This document shows, one piece after another, positions 1-9,085 of a DNA stretch of 64,000 nt (position 1 is the first letter of the stretch; the number at the start of each line of letters is the position of its first letter). The notes under the pieces were generated by a model. The model did no database searches, had not been told where the DNA came from, and saw nothing but the letters and a program-made list of their open reading frames with translations. This DNA is from Flagellimonas meishanensis (GTDB taxonomy: Bacteria > Bacteroidota > Bacteroidia > Flavobacteriales > Flavobacteriaceae), in the NCBI RefSeq assembly GCF_019880545.1, contig NZ_JAINVW010000001.1, positions 682,001-746,000 on the forward strand, read 5' to 3'. A program made the translations under genes and the position numbers.

Positions 1-689
1 TCGCCTTTACCCCACTTAGAGAGTACATTCCGGGCTATTCTTCCACCAAACTTAAGCGACAGGCCACGGAACTGACCTACAAAACGGATTCCTTGGTTAC
101 TGTTTTAAATTATACCAATAGGTATTTGGATAATGTGCGCATGGTACTTCGCGGAGATGTTGAAAACAACGAGATGAACAGGGACTCGCTTTTTGAAAAA
201 TACAAGTTAGATCCTTCCTCAGTGGACCTAACCCCTATCCGCCAGGACCTACTCCTCAGGGAAGAAGTTGAATTGGAGGACAAATACAACCTTTTTGAAC
301 GGAACATTGATAATGTGGAGAACCTGTTGTTCTCTCCCGTAAGCGGAACGGTTACCCAAACTTTTGATCCGGCCAGCAAGCACTATGCTGTGGACGTGGT
401 GGCACCAAAGGATACGCCGGTGAAATCCATTGCGAATGGAACGGTTCTTTTTTCCGAATGGACTTCCGAAACGGGTTTTGTCATTATCGTTGAACATCAA
501 GATGGGCTCACATCGGTTTACAAGCATAACGGTTCGTTAACCAAATCACAGGGCGAACGGGTTCGAGCGGGTGAGGTCATAGCATCCGTGGGCAACACAG
601 GGGAGCTCACAACCGGGCCACATTTACATTTTGAACTGTGGAGAGAGGGAAAGCCCGTTAATCCTTTGAACTACATCGACTTCAACTAG
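1..689 (+). CDS. M23 family metallopeptidase (5' end outside window)
   Basis: The reading frame is open from base 3, so the gene begins upstream of the window; the first in-window start-like codon is a TTG at 93 and is probably not the real start. About 228 C-terminal residues are visible. The last 120 form a LytM/peptidase M23 domain with both zinc-binding signatures: HYAVD (H..xD) and, near the end, HLHFE (HxH), followed by the usual VNPLNYI tail. The domain therefore looks catalytically competent, as a peptidoglycan endopeptidase acting in the periplasm. The visible N-terminal part is charged and may be a coiled or stalk segment. The GH3-type gene starts 3 bases after the stop, so the two are likely cotranscribed. 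Confidence 0.9.
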   Translation, partial: AFTPLREYIPGYSSTKLKRQATELTYKTDSLVTVLNYTNRYLDNVRMVLRGDVENNEMNRDSLFEKYKLDPSSVDLTPIRQDLLLREEVELEDKYNLFERNIDNVENLLFSPVSGTVTQTFDPASKHYAVDVVAPKDTPVKSIANGTVLFSEWTSETGFVIIVEHQDGLTSVYKHNGSLTKSQGERVRAGEVIASVGNTGELTTGPHLHFELWREGKPVNPLNYIDFN

Positions 690-692
690 CGC

Positions 693-2189
693 ATGTCACT
701 TAAAGCGATAGCAGCAAAGCTTTTTGCCAGAAGAATTGCCCTCAAGACTGCAAAATGGGCAAAAAATCCTATTTCCACCCAACAAAGGATTTTTCAGGAC
801 CTCATTAAAAATGGCAAGCAGACCGCGTTTGGAAGGGCGCATGGCTTCGAAGGCATAGAATCACACCAGGATTTTGTAGATAACGTTCCAGTAAGGGATT
901 ACGAGGAGTTGAAGGATTATATCCAACAAATTATTGATGGTGAAAAGGATATACTCTGGCCTGGAAGGCCCATGTATTTCGCCAAAACCTCGGGCACCAC
1001 CTCAGGCGCCAAATATATTCCAATTACCAAGGCGTCCATCAAACACCAGGTTGAAGCTTCACGCAATGCCATTCTAAGCTATATCCATGAAACCGGGAAT
1101 GCGGATTTTGTGGATGGAAAGATGATTTTCCTGCAAGGGAGTCCCGTTTTGGAAGAAAAGGGAGGAATCAAACTCGGAAGGCTTTCTGGAATTTCGGCGC
1201 ATTATGTGCCCAATTACCTTCAAAAAAATAGGCTTCCCAGCTGGGAGACCAATTGCATTGAGGACTGGGAGACCAAGGTGGATAAGATCGTTGAGGAAAC
1301 CAAGGACCAGAACATGACGGTCATAGCTGGGATTCCATCCTGGGTTCAGATGTATTTTGAAAAACTCCACACGACCACGGGCCAGAAAGTGGGACAACTT
1401 TTCAAGAAGTTTCAACTTTTTATCTACGGAGGGGTCAACTATGAACCGTACAGGGCAAAATTTGAAAACCTTATAGGCCGAAAGGTGGACAGTATTGAGC
1501 TCTTTCCGGCCAGCGAAGGCTTTTTTGCCTACCAAGACTCGCAAAATGAGCAGGGTATGTTGCTCTTATTGAACTCTGGTATTTTTTACGAGTTCATAAA
1601 AGCGGATGAATTTTTTGATGAAAACCCAAGAAGACTGACGATTGCCGATGTAAAACAGGATGTGGACTACGCCATGGTCATATCGAGCAATGCAGGACTG
1701 TGGGCATATAACCTGGGAGATACCGTTCGGTTTGTTTCCATGGAACCCTACCGCGTGATTGTTTCGGGAAGAATCAAACACTTCATTTCAGCCTTTGGGG
1801 AGCACGTGATCGCAAAGGAAGTGGAAGAGGCACTGCAAATGGCAGTGGAAAGGACAGATGCCCTGGTAAATGAGTTTACCGTTGCTCCGCAGACCAGCCC
1901 TGAGGACGGAGAATTGCCCTACCACGAGTGGCTCATCGAGTTTGAAAGGCCGCCTTCCAATCCCAAGTTGTTTTCTGAATTGATGGAACAAAGCATGCAG
2001 AAACAAAACAGCTATTATTACGACCTCATCGCAGGAAATATTTTGCAACCCCTGAAAATTACCGAGATAAAACCAGGAGGATTTCAGGAATACATGAAGA
2101 CCATAGGGAAATTGGGAGGGCAGAACAAGGTACAACGCCTTGCCAATGACCGTAAAGTGGCAGATGGCCTCCAGCCCTTCAAAATTTAG
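693..2189 (+). CDS. GH3 auxin-responsive promoter family protein (acyl-adenylating enzyme)
   Basis: The 498-residue protein matches the GH3 branch of the ANL adenylate-forming superfamily. The ATP-binding P-loop-like motif SGTTSGAKYIP lies near residue 100, and a second signature (ELFPASEGFFAYQ) near residue 270 carries the acyl-adenylate A5-type region. Length fits bacterial GH3 proteins (about 500). Plant GH3 enzymes conjugate amino acids to acyl hormones; the substrate of bacterial members is largely unknown, so only acyl activation can be inferred. It starts at an ATG 3 bases after the M23 gene and is probably its operon partner. No signal peptide is seen, so it should be cytoplasmic. Confidence 0.9.
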   Translation: MSLKAIAAKLFARRIALKTAKWAKNPISTQQRIFQDLIKNGKQTAFGRAHGFEGIESHQDFVDNVPVRDYEELKDYIQQIIDGEKDILWPGRPMYFAKTSGTTSGAKYIPITKASIKHQVEASRNAILSYIHETGNADFVDGKMIFLQGSPVLEEKGGIKLGRLSGISAHYVPNYLQKNRLPSWETNCIEDWETKVDKIVEETKDQNMTVIAGIPSWVQMYFEKLHTTTGQKVGQLFKKFQLFIYGGVNYEPYRAKFENLIGRKVDSIELFPASEGFFAYQDSQNEQGMLLLLNSGIFYEFIKADEFFDENPRRLTIADVKQDVDYAMVISSNAGLWAYNLGDTVRFVSMEPYRVIVSGRIKHFISAFGEHVIAKEVEEALQMAVERTDALVNEFTVAPQTSPEDGELPYHEWLIEFERPPSNPKLFSELMEQSMQKQNSYYYDLIAGNILQPLKITEIKPGGFQEYMKTIGKLGGQNKVQRLANDRKVADGLQPFKI

Positions 2190-2226
2190 ATACAACCAAA
2201 TAGTTCCTCTTTCTTTGGAAATCGTG

Positions 2227-2234
2227 TATTTTTG
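2227..2234 (+). promoter_or_regulatory. Bacteroidota -7 promoter element upstream of the DUF6909 gene
   Basis: TATTTTTG is a perfect TAnnTTTG, 12 bases before the ATG at 2247. No TTTG lies at the expected 17-23 base distance upstream, so only the -7 half is supported. Its position argues against the in-frame TTG at 2232 as start, and it may drive the long downstream polysaccharide locus. Confidence 0.5.
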
Positions 2235-2246
2235 CGCGAAGTTAGT

Positions 2247-3932
2247 ATGGTATCAGAAATTAAACAGCCCACAAGGGCACAGGAATCCACCAACGCCATT
2301 GAACGTTTGTACATCACCATGAGGCATTTGCTGAACAGGGGATTCTACAAACCATCCGGAGTGTCGGGCAACGCCCTAAGGGACGCCCTTTTGGTGTTAA
2401 GACCTGAGATTTACGGGTCGGTTGCAGAGCAAAGAGCGGAACTTAACGGTTTGATCTATGTGCTGGAACGTTTGCCAGAGGGCATCGAGGAATGCCGATT
2501 CATCAACCTTACTTCGGACGAAGGCTTTTCCAAGTCACACTTAAAGCCCATTATCCCTCCAAAAAGAAGAAGAAATTGCTATCGCATTGACGGGGAGCAG
2601 ATGAACATTGAGATTACCAGGGGACGAAGCGACATTTATGATATCCTTACCCACCTTACGTTTCTGTTCATTGAATCCGGGAAGATCAGTAAAAGGGTTT
2701 TGGTAGAGGATGGCAACGCCACAATTAGGGATTGGGAAAAATTGACCCAATTCTTAAATCAGAAGAAAAAAAATGCCGCCGAAAGGGAAGTGGCCATGAT
2801 TCATGCCGCCAACATTTTGGGCAGGACCTTTGATGAAATTGTTGAAATGCAACAAAAACTGGGAAAACCCAACAACCCGGATAGATTTCTTCAAATAATC
2901 CATTGGCTTGGCAAATTGGCCTTAGAAGAGGAGACCACGGGCGATAAGCGCACCATTACCTTCAGTCCCATATTGCGGGAAAGATTGGGGCACCACATCC
3001 ACGGGGAGCGCTGGGCATATAAAATAAAGAAGACCCTTTCGGAAAAGAAACTGTTGGATAGACCGATCCACATCATAAGTGCCAACATGCACAGTGTGAT
3101 GAACTCGCTCTTTGCCAAGAAGACTCTGGCAAAGGAATTTCCAAGTGCAAAATCCCTAGAGATTTTTGAAGCCCTGAGTTCAGCCAAAAATGAGGGCCTT
3201 CGGGAAAAGATCAAGGCCGTTGGCGAAAAGAACGGCATGATTTTTATCGATGATAGAACCGGGGCCAATATCGATGTGCAGATTTTCGATACCTCAAAAT
3301 TTGGTCAAGAAACCTGCTGCTACGAACTCCAAGAGGGCGTTTCTGATGAGGAAAAACCCGTTATCTTTGTTATGGACTATGCTTTTGGCGAGCAGGCCTA
3401 TGAGACCATTGATGAGCTCTTGAAACCGATGGAAGAAAACGGGGAGAAAAAGTTTTTGAACGTACATTCCATTTCCATTATGGGAAAGGCCGGTATTTTG
3501 GAAGGAGGCAAAGGAGATTTGATGATTCCATCGGCCCATATTTTTGAAGGCACTGCGGACAATTACCCATTCCATAATGAGCTGAGCGCCAAAGATTTTG
3601 AGGGCAACGGGTTGAAGGTTATGGAAGGGACTATGGTAACGGTTTTGGGGACCTCCTTGCAGAATAAGGATATCCTCCGATTTTTTAACGAGTCCACATG
3701 GAACGTGATAGGTTTGGAAATGGAGGGTGTGCACTATCAAAAGGCAATACAATCCGCCTCAAAAATTAGGAAAAGCATTAAAAAGGATGTGAAGGTACGG
3801 TATGCCTACTACGCATCGGACAATCCCTTGGAAACCGGCAGCACTTTGGCCTCCGGTGGATTGGGAACCACAGGGGTAAAACCCACTTATTTGATCACGG
3901 ACCGCATTCTAAAACAAATATTTAATTCATAA
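2247..3932 (+). CDS. DUF6909 family protein
   Basis: A 561-residue cytoplasmic protein conserved in flavobacteria; I recognise it as the DUF6909 family, whose function is unknown. The ATG at 2247 is preferred over an in-frame TTG at 2232, which sits inside the -7 element. The C-terminal third contains VHSISIMGKAGIL, a KGDLMIP stretch and NVIGLEMEGVHYQ. These resemble nucleoside-phosphorylase-fold signatures (GxAGxL..GD and an MEG substrate loop); this is an inference from motif shape. The N-terminal half is mixed alpha with many charged residues. The next gene starts 1 base after its stop, linking it physically to the polysaccharide locus. Confidence 0.75.
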   Translation: MVSEIKQPTRAQESTNAIERLYITMRHLLNRGFYKPSGVSGNALRDALLVLRPEIYGSVAEQRAELNGLIYVLERLPEGIEECRFINLTSDEGFSKSHLKPIIPPKRRRNCYRIDGEQMNIEITRGRSDIYDILTHLTFLFIESGKISKRVLVEDGNATIRDWEKLTQFLNQKKKNAAEREVAMIHAANILGRTFDEIVEMQQKLGKPNNPDRFLQIIHWLGKLALEEETTGDKRTITFSPILRERLGHHIHGERWAYKIKKTLSEKKLLDRPIHIISANMHSVMNSLFAKKTLAKEFPSAKSLEIFEALSSAKNEGLREKIKAVGEKNGMIFIDDRTGANIDVQIFDTSKFGQETCCYELQEGVSDEEKPVIFVMDYAFGEQAYETIDELLKPMEENGEKKFLNVHSISIMGKAGILEGGKGDLMIPSAHIFEGTADNYPFHNELSAKDFEGNGLKVMEGTMVTVLGTSLQNKDILRFFNESTWNVIGLEMEGVHYQKAIQSASKIRKSIKKDVKVRYAYYASDNPLETGSTLASGGLGTTGVKPTYLITDRILKQIFNS

Positions 3933-3933
3933 T

Positions 3934-4935
3934 ATGGCAGACCAACCAGTAAATCAGAACACATCGGATGAAATAGACCTAGGGCAACTATTTCAAATGA
4001 TTGGAAAAGGGTTCAATAAGCTCGGAAATTTCTTCTTGCTAGTTTTTTTGTACTTAAAGAACAATGCAATTATCCTAATCAGCTTGGCTGTTATCGGTGC
4101 CCTTATCGGCTTCGGCCTGAAATTTATCACGGAGGACAAAAAGCAGATAGATGTAATAGTAAAACCCAATTTGGAAAGCAAGGACTATTTGTATGATGTG
4201 GTCGAGGAAATAGATGCCAACCTAAAGGACAGAAACGAGACCTTCTTCAATGAAATGGGAATTGCCATCGATGATACGAAAGGATTCCAAATTTCCATTG
4301 AGCCCGTTAAGGATGATGTAAAGAACACCGATAAGGAGCTGGAATATTTGCAGGTGCTTCAAAAGTTTGAGGGCACCGATTTGATTGCTGACGTATTGCG
4401 TCAAGAAGTATTGAAGAACACAGAATTGCACCATAGAATTAGTTTCTCATTCAAGGGTGACAAAGGAAATGAAATGGCAAAAAAGATGATGGAATACATT
4501 AATTCCAACGGCTATTTCAATGATTTGATTGCAGTGCAAACAATGAACTCATTGGAAACCATCGAGAGAAATGAGCGTTCCATAGCGCAGATAGATACGC
4601 TGATAGCAAACTATTCCAAAAAATTGAACAGGGAACAACAAGGAACCGATATTGGCAAAATAGTATTTGATAACGAAGATCGCTTGAACATTGGCTCTTT
4701 GTTGGGTTTAAAAAACCGAATGATAGGTGAGATACAGCTGGAGAGAATAGAACTTAAGTCCAAAACCACGCCATTGAGCATTGTCAATTTTGGAAAACCA
4801 CACAAGACTTCCAAGCCCCTGTTCGGAAAAAAGATTGTTTTTATTCCTACCCTTCTTATTTCACTGTTTTTTCTTCTATCATTTTTAAAGTATCTAAACA
4901 AAAAGAGCAGTCAAATAGAGAAAAAAGCTCACTAA
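3934..4935 (+). CDS. Wzz-like polysaccharide chain-length determinant membrane protein
   Basis: 333 residues with the Wzz/FepE topology: a cytoplasmic N-terminus, a first membrane segment near residues 38-62, a large extracytoplasmic region rich in charged helices (about 70-295), and a second membrane segment near 300-322 ending in a basic tail. It lacks the C-terminal tyrosine-kinase domain of BY-kinases such as Wzc, so it is a chain-length or scaffold subunit only. It opens the rhamnose/sulfation locus (rfbD starts 7 bases downstream). The extracytoplasmic sequence diverges from enterobacterial Wzz, so the call rests on topology and context. Confidence 0.7.
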   Translation: MADQPVNQNTSDEIDLGQLFQMIGKGFNKLGNFFLLVFLYLKNNAIILISLAVIGALIGFGLKFITEDKKQIDVIVKPNLESKDYLYDVVEEIDANLKDRNETFFNEMGIAIDDTKGFQISIEPVKDDVKNTDKELEYLQVLQKFEGTDLIADVLRQEVLKNTELHHRISFSFKGDKGNEMAKKMMEYINSNGYFNDLIAVQTMNSLETIERNERSIAQIDTLIANYSKKLNREQQGTDIGKIVFDNEDRLNIGSLLGLKNRMIGEIQLERIELKSKTTPLSIVNFGKPHKTSKPLFGKKIVFIPTLLISLFFLLSFLKYLNKKSSQIEKKAH

Positions 4936-4942
4936 CCATACT

Positions 4943-5722
4943 TTGATGGAAAGGGCAATCGTTACTGGATCTAATGGACAGTTGGGACGAACCTTACAAG
5001 AATTCGTGCTGGATGGGAAAAACGTGGTTTTTGATTTCTTCGACCATGAAAATCTTGATATCACGGACAAACAAAGCTTAGACCGCATTTTTAAAGAAAG
5101 GAAATATAATTATTGTATAAACTGCGCAGGTTATACCAATGTTGAACAGGCAGAAAAGACACCGGAAAAGGCATATAAAGTCAATGCTGAAGGGGTCAAG
5201 AACCTCGCGATGGCCTGCATGAAACATAAAACCATTTTGGTCCATATATCCACCGACTATGTTTTTGACGGCGAGAAAAAGGGGGCATATACCATTCACG
5301 ATAAGACCAATCCTATTAACGAATATGGCAAATCCAAGTTAAAGGGGGAAGAACATATACGGGCACTACTACCGGAGCATTACATTATACGCACCTCTTG
5401 GCTTTACAGCAAAAAACATGGACATAATTTTTGTCGAACCATCTTAAAAAAGGCGATGGCCGGGGAAGAACTCCGTGTAACGGATTTACAAATAGGATGT
5501 CCTACGGATACCATGAACCTTTCCAAGTTTATTTTGGAAGGAATGGTTTTTGGGAAAAAGCCTTTCGGAACATATCACTTCTGCGACGGGGAAGCCATGT
5601 CATGGCATGGTTTTGCAAAGAAGATTTTGAGGGACCATGGCCTGGAGGAAACCGTTGAACTAATCCTGGACAGGAATTATCGTACCTTTGCCAAAAGACC
5701 AAAGAACAGTGTTCTTGCATAG
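4943..5722 (+). CDS. rfbD: dTDP-4-dehydrorhamnose reductase, apparently C-terminally shortened
   Basis: Last enzyme of dTDP-L-rhamnose synthesis, reducing dTDP-4-keto-rhamnose with NAD(P)H. The Rossmann motif GSNGQLG is at residues 9-15, the STD motif at 103-105 and the catalytic YGKSK (Tyr128, Lys132) is present. At 259 residues it is about 25 short of family members. The protein stops right after the conserved RPKNSVL, where the final helix normally begins. The next frame reads KLHKKINVTH then a TGA where a Trp would be expected, which looks like the missing end shifted out of frame (see findings). Core catalytic residues are intact, so activity may be retained. The rest of the rhamnose pathway follows immediately. 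Confidence 0.9.
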   Translation: MMERAIVTGSNGQLGRTLQEFVLDGKNVVFDFFDHENLDITDKQSLDRIFKERKYNYCINCAGYTNVEQAEKTPEKAYKVNAEGVKNLAMACMKHKTILVHISTDYVFDGEKKGAYTIHDKTNPINEYGKSKLKGEEHIRALLPEHYIIRTSWLYSKKHGHNFCRTILKKAMAGEELRVTDLQIGCPTDTMNLSKFILEGMVFGKKPFGTYHFCDGEAMSWHGFAKKILRDHGLEETVELILDRNYRTFAKRPKNSVLA

Positions 5723-5774
5723 AAAATTGCATAAAAAGATTAATGTAACCCACTGATTAGTTCTGAAAAGCTTC

Positions 5775-6845
5775 ATGGGAAAGCACATCCAAAAAAAAAT
5801 GTTGATCACAGGGGGAGCAGGTTTTATAGGCTCTCATACGGTAAGGCGCTTTGTAAGATCTTATCCGCAATATCATATCTATAATTTGGATGCGCTCACC
5901 TACGCAGGCAATTTGGAGAATTTAAAAGACATTGAGGGGGTATCAAACTATTCCTTTGTAAAAGGAGATATTACCGATACCCGTTTCATTTCGAAGCTGT
6001 TCGCCACTATAAATTTCGACGGGGTCATCCATTTGGCCGCGGAATCCCATGTAGATCGTTCAATAACGGATCCGTTATCTTTTGTCAAAACAAATATTTT
6101 TGGCACCGTGAATTTGCTCAATGCCTCTTTGGATTTAATCAAGCACAATAAAGATTTCGTTTTTTATCATATCAGCACCGATGAGGTTTATGGTACTTTA
6201 GGAGAAACAGGGCTTTTCGCCGAAACAACCCCCTACTGCCCAAACTCACCTTATTCAGCTTCCAAGGCGGGCGCGGACCATTTTGTAAGAGCCTACGGTG
6301 AGACATATGGTCTCCCTTATGTGATTTCCAATTGTTCCAATAATTATGGACCCAATCAGTTTCCGGAAAAGTTGATTCCCTTGTTCATCAACAACATCGT
6401 CAATAACAAACCCTTACCCGTTTACGGAGATGGGAATTATACAAGGGACTGGTTGTATGTGAAGGACCATGCTGTGGCCATAGATTTGGTCTTTCATGAG
6501 GGGAGAAAAGGCGAAACCTACAACATTGGAGGTTTTAACGAGTGGAAAAACATTGAACTTGTTAAGCTACTATGTGGCCTGATGGACAAAAAGTTGGGCA
6601 GAAACAAGGGAACAGCTGAAAAGCTTATCACTTTTACAAAAAATCGCCCAGGACATGATCTTAGATACGCGATTGATGCATCCAAAATAAACAGGGAATT
6701 GGGGTGGAAACCCTCGGTGACTTTCGAACAGGGCCTGGAAAAGACCATTGACTGGTACTTGGAAAACCAAGAATGGCTGAGCAACGTAACTACAGGAGGA
6801 TATAGGGAATATTATAGTAAACAATATCACCAACTGGGCAAATGA
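5775..6845 (+). CDS. rfbB: dTDP-glucose 4,6-dehydratase
   Basis: 356-residue extended short-chain dehydrogenase. The NAD-binding GGAGFIG motif is at residues 13-19, STDEVYG is present, and the YSASKAGADH motif carries the catalytic Tyr and Lys. It converts dTDP-glucose to dTDP-4-keto-6-deoxyglucose, the second step to dTDP-rhamnose. The ATG at 5775 gives a basic 8-residue leader; the internal ATG at 5799 (MLITGG) is an alternative start matching shorter homologues. The stop overlaps the rfbA start as ATGA (6842-6845), indicating translational coupling. Confidence 0.96.
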   Translation: MGKHIQKKMLITGGAGFIGSHTVRRFVRSYPQYHIYNLDALTYAGNLENLKDIEGVSNYSFVKGDITDTRFISKLFATINFDGVIHLAAESHVDRSITDPLSFVKTNIFGTVNLLNASLDLIKHNKDFVFYHISTDEVYGTLGETGLFAETTPYCPNSPYSASKAGADHFVRAYGETYGLPYVISNCSNNYGPNQFPEKLIPLFINNIVNNKPLPVYGDGNYTRDWLYVKDHAVAIDLVFHEGRKGETYNIGGFNEWKNIELVKLLCGLMDKKLGRNKGTAEKLITFTKNRPGHDLRYAIDASKINRELGWKPSVTFEQGLEKTIDWYLENQEWLSNVTTGGYREYYSKQYHQLGK

Positions 6846-7711
6846 AAGGAATTGTTTTAGCAGGGGGAACAGGCAGCAGGCTGCACCCACTTACCCTTTC
6901 GGTAAGCAAGCAGTTAATGCCTATTTATGACAAGCCGATGGTCTATTATCCTTTGTCCACCCTAATGTATGCGGGCATTCAGGAAATATTGATTATCTCT
7001 ACACCAAAAGACCTTCCACTCTTTCAAGAACTGTTGGGGGATGGGAAAAAATGTGGCTGCTCTTTTTCATATGCGGTTCAAGATGCACCCAAAGGATTGG
7101 CCGAAGCATTTGTTATCGGAGAAGAATTCATAGGTAATGATAAAGTGGCCCTGATTCTTGGGGATAACGTTTTTTACGGGGCGGGGCTTGCAAAGCTTTT
7201 GCAATCCAACAACAACCCCGATGGAGGAATAATATATGCCTATAGGGTGAACGACCCTCAGCGCTATGGTGTCGTGGAATTTGATGAAAGTGGGAAGGTC
7301 ATCAGTATTGAAGAAAAACCCAAAGTTCCAAAATCCAATTATGTGGTGCCTGGGATTTATTTTTATGACAATGAGGTTGTCTCCATTGCCAAGACCATTC
7401 AACCCAGTTCCAGAGGAGAATTGGAAATCACCGATGTCAATAAAGAATACCTCAAAAAAGGAAAGCTCAATGTAAGCATTTTGGACAGGGGAACCGCTTG
7501 GCTCGACACGGGGACATTTCAAGCATTGATGCAGGCCTCACAGTTTGTGGAGGTAATCGAGGAAAGACAAGGATTGGTAATAGGGTCTTTGGAGCTGGCC
7601 GCTTTTGAAATGGGATATATCTCGAAAACAGAGTTTATTGAGCTGGCCCAACCACTGACAAAGAGCGGTTATGGCAACAAACTATTGGGTATTTTGAACA
7701 AAGAGGTATGA
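6842..7711 (+). CDS. rfbA: Glucose-1-phosphate thymidylyltransferase
   Basis: 289 residues, the normal length for RmlA. The N-terminus carries the nucleotidyltransferase signature GGTGSRLHPLT followed by the catalytic Lys of KQLMPIYDKPM. It makes dTDP-glucose from dTTP and glucose-1-phosphate, the first step of the rhamnose pathway, in the cytoplasm. The ATGA overlaps with rfbB upstream and rfbC downstream (7708-7711) show tight coupling in a dedicated rhamnose module ordered D-B-A-C. Confidence 0.97.
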   Translation: MKGIVLAGGTGSRLHPLTLSVSKQLMPIYDKPMVYYPLSTLMYAGIQEILIISTPKDLPLFQELLGDGKKCGCSFSYAVQDAPKGLAEAFVIGEEFIGNDKVALILGDNVFYGAGLAKLLQSNNNPDGGIIYAYRVNDPQRYGVVEFDESGKVISIEEKPKVPKSNYVVPGIYFYDNEVVSIAKTIQPSSRGELEITDVNKEYLKKGKLNVSILDRGTAWLDTGTFQALMQASQFVEVIEERQGLVIGSLELAAFEMGYISKTEFIELAQPLTKSGYGNKLLGILNKEV

Positions 7712-8241
7712 TCAAGGCCACTGAAACCAAATTGAAAGGGTGTTTTATCCTTGAGCCAGAAATCCATCATGATGAAAGAGGGTATTTTTTTGAGAGCTTC
7801 AATCAAAGAGACTTTTCAAAAGCCATAGGGATGGATGTAAACTTTGTTCAGGACAATATTTCTTTCTCCAAAAAGGGAGTATTGCGAGGGCTTCACTATC
7901 AAAAAGGAGAGCATGCCCAGGCTAAATTGGTTTCAGTGTTGGAGGGAAGGATTCAGGATGTTGTAGTTGATTTGCGCAAGGATTCGGACACCTATGGTCA
8001 GCATATCTCGATAGAACTGAGTAGTGAAAATAAAAAACAGTTGTTTGTTCCCAGGGTATTTGCACACGGATTCTTGACCTTGAGCAAAACAGCATCAGTA
8101 TTCTATAAATGTGACAACTATTATAGCAAAGATTCGGAGGGGAGCATCATTTATAATGACGAGTCGCTTGGAATTAATTGGAAAATACCAAAGAATCGAA
8201 TTATAGTTTCGGCCAAGGACAATATGGAAAAAGAGAGATAA
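7708..8241 (+). CDS. rfbC: dTDP-4-dehydrorhamnose 3,5-epimerase
   Basis: 177-residue cupin-fold epimerase. The N-terminal DERGYFFESF and the catalytic-histidine motif GVLRGLHYQ are present, followed by the VDLRKDSDTYG core typical of RmlC. It epimerises C3 and C5 of dTDP-4-keto-6-deoxyglucose before the RfbD step. It overlaps rfbA by four bases and is followed after 22 bases by cysQ, so the rhamnose and sulfate-activation modules adjoin on one strand. Confidence 0.96.
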   Translation: MIKATETKLKGCFILEPEIHHDERGYFFESFNQRDFSKAIGMDVNFVQDNISFSKKGVLRGLHYQKGEHAQAKLVSVLEGRIQDVVVDLRKDSDTYGQHISIELSSENKKQLFVPRVFAHGFLTLSKTASVFYKCDNYYSKDSEGSIIYNDESLGINWKIPKNRIIVSAKDNMEKER

Positions 8242-8263
8242 GATCAAATAACGCGCAAGAACC

Positions 8264-9085
8264 ATGAATCAAGAGATTACACACAATGACCTGACCAAAA
8301 ACCTCGAAATAGCTATTCGCGCCTCCATTGATGCAGGAAAGGCCATTTTGAAAGTATATGATTCCTCTGATTTTGAAACGGTCCATAAAAAGGATGATTC
8401 ACCTTTGACAAAGGCCGATAAGGATGCAAATGAGGTTATACTTTCATATTTAAAAAAGACACAGATGCCCATAATCAGCGAAGAGAATAAAACAATTGAG
8501 TATCATGTCAGAAAAAATTGGGAACTCTGTTGGATGGTCGACCCTTTGGACGGAACAAAGGAGTTTATCAAAAAAAATGGAGAGTTTACTGTAAATATCG
8601 CTTTAATTAGCAAAGGGGAGCCGATTTTAGGGGTCATTTACGCACCGGTCACTAAGGAATTATACTTTGCAAATGTGAAAGAAAGAGCCAGTTATAAAGT
8701 GATTGTGGACAAGATTGAGGAATTGCCGGAAAATCTTTTTTCATCTGAAAACCAAATCTCGGCCAAGAACGTAACAAATAATGTTGTGCGCGTGGTTGGA
8801 AGTCGTTCCCATATGAATGATAAAACGGAAGAATTCATTAGAGATTTGCAAAAAAAACAAAAAGAAGTATCCATAGTATCAAAAGGCAGTTCGTTCAAAT
8901 TTTGCCTTGTCGCTGAGGGCAAAGCCGATGTATACCCAAGATTTGCGCCAACAATGGAATGGGATACGGCCGCGGGCCATGCCATTTGCAAGGCCTTAGG
9001 ATATAAGGTCGAAAACTGGGAAACCAAAAACGAACTCACTTACAACAAAGAAAATTTACTCAACCCTTTCTTTTTAGTTCATTAA
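8264..9085 (+). CDS. cysQ: 3'(2'),5'-bisphosphate nucleotidase (PAP phosphatase)
   Basis: 273-residue inositol-monophosphatase-superfamily enzyme. Metal-binding motifs are visible: SEEN around residue 70, DPLDGTKEF, and a C-terminal WDTAAGHAI. CysQ hydrolyses 3'-phosphoadenosine 5'-phosphate, the by-product of PAPS-dependent sulfotransfer, preventing product inhibition. It leads the cysQ-DUF2061-cysC-cysD-cysN block and abuts the next ORF with no gap. In this context it most likely recycles PAP made by the sulfotransferase at 19792-20655 rather than serving cysteine synthesis. Confidence 0.93.
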   Translation: MNQEITHNDLTKNLEIAIRASIDAGKAILKVYDSSDFETVHKKDDSPLTKADKDANEVILSYLKKTQMPIISEENKTIEYHVRKNWELCWMVDPLDGTKEFIKKNGEFTVNIALISKGEPILGVIYAPVTKELYFANVKERASYKVIVDKIEELPENLFSSENQISAKNVTNNVVRVVGSRSHMNDKTEEFIRDLQKKQKEVSIVSKGSSFKFCLVAEGKADVYPRFAPTMEWDTAAGHAICKALGYKVENWETKNELTYNKENLLNPFFLVH

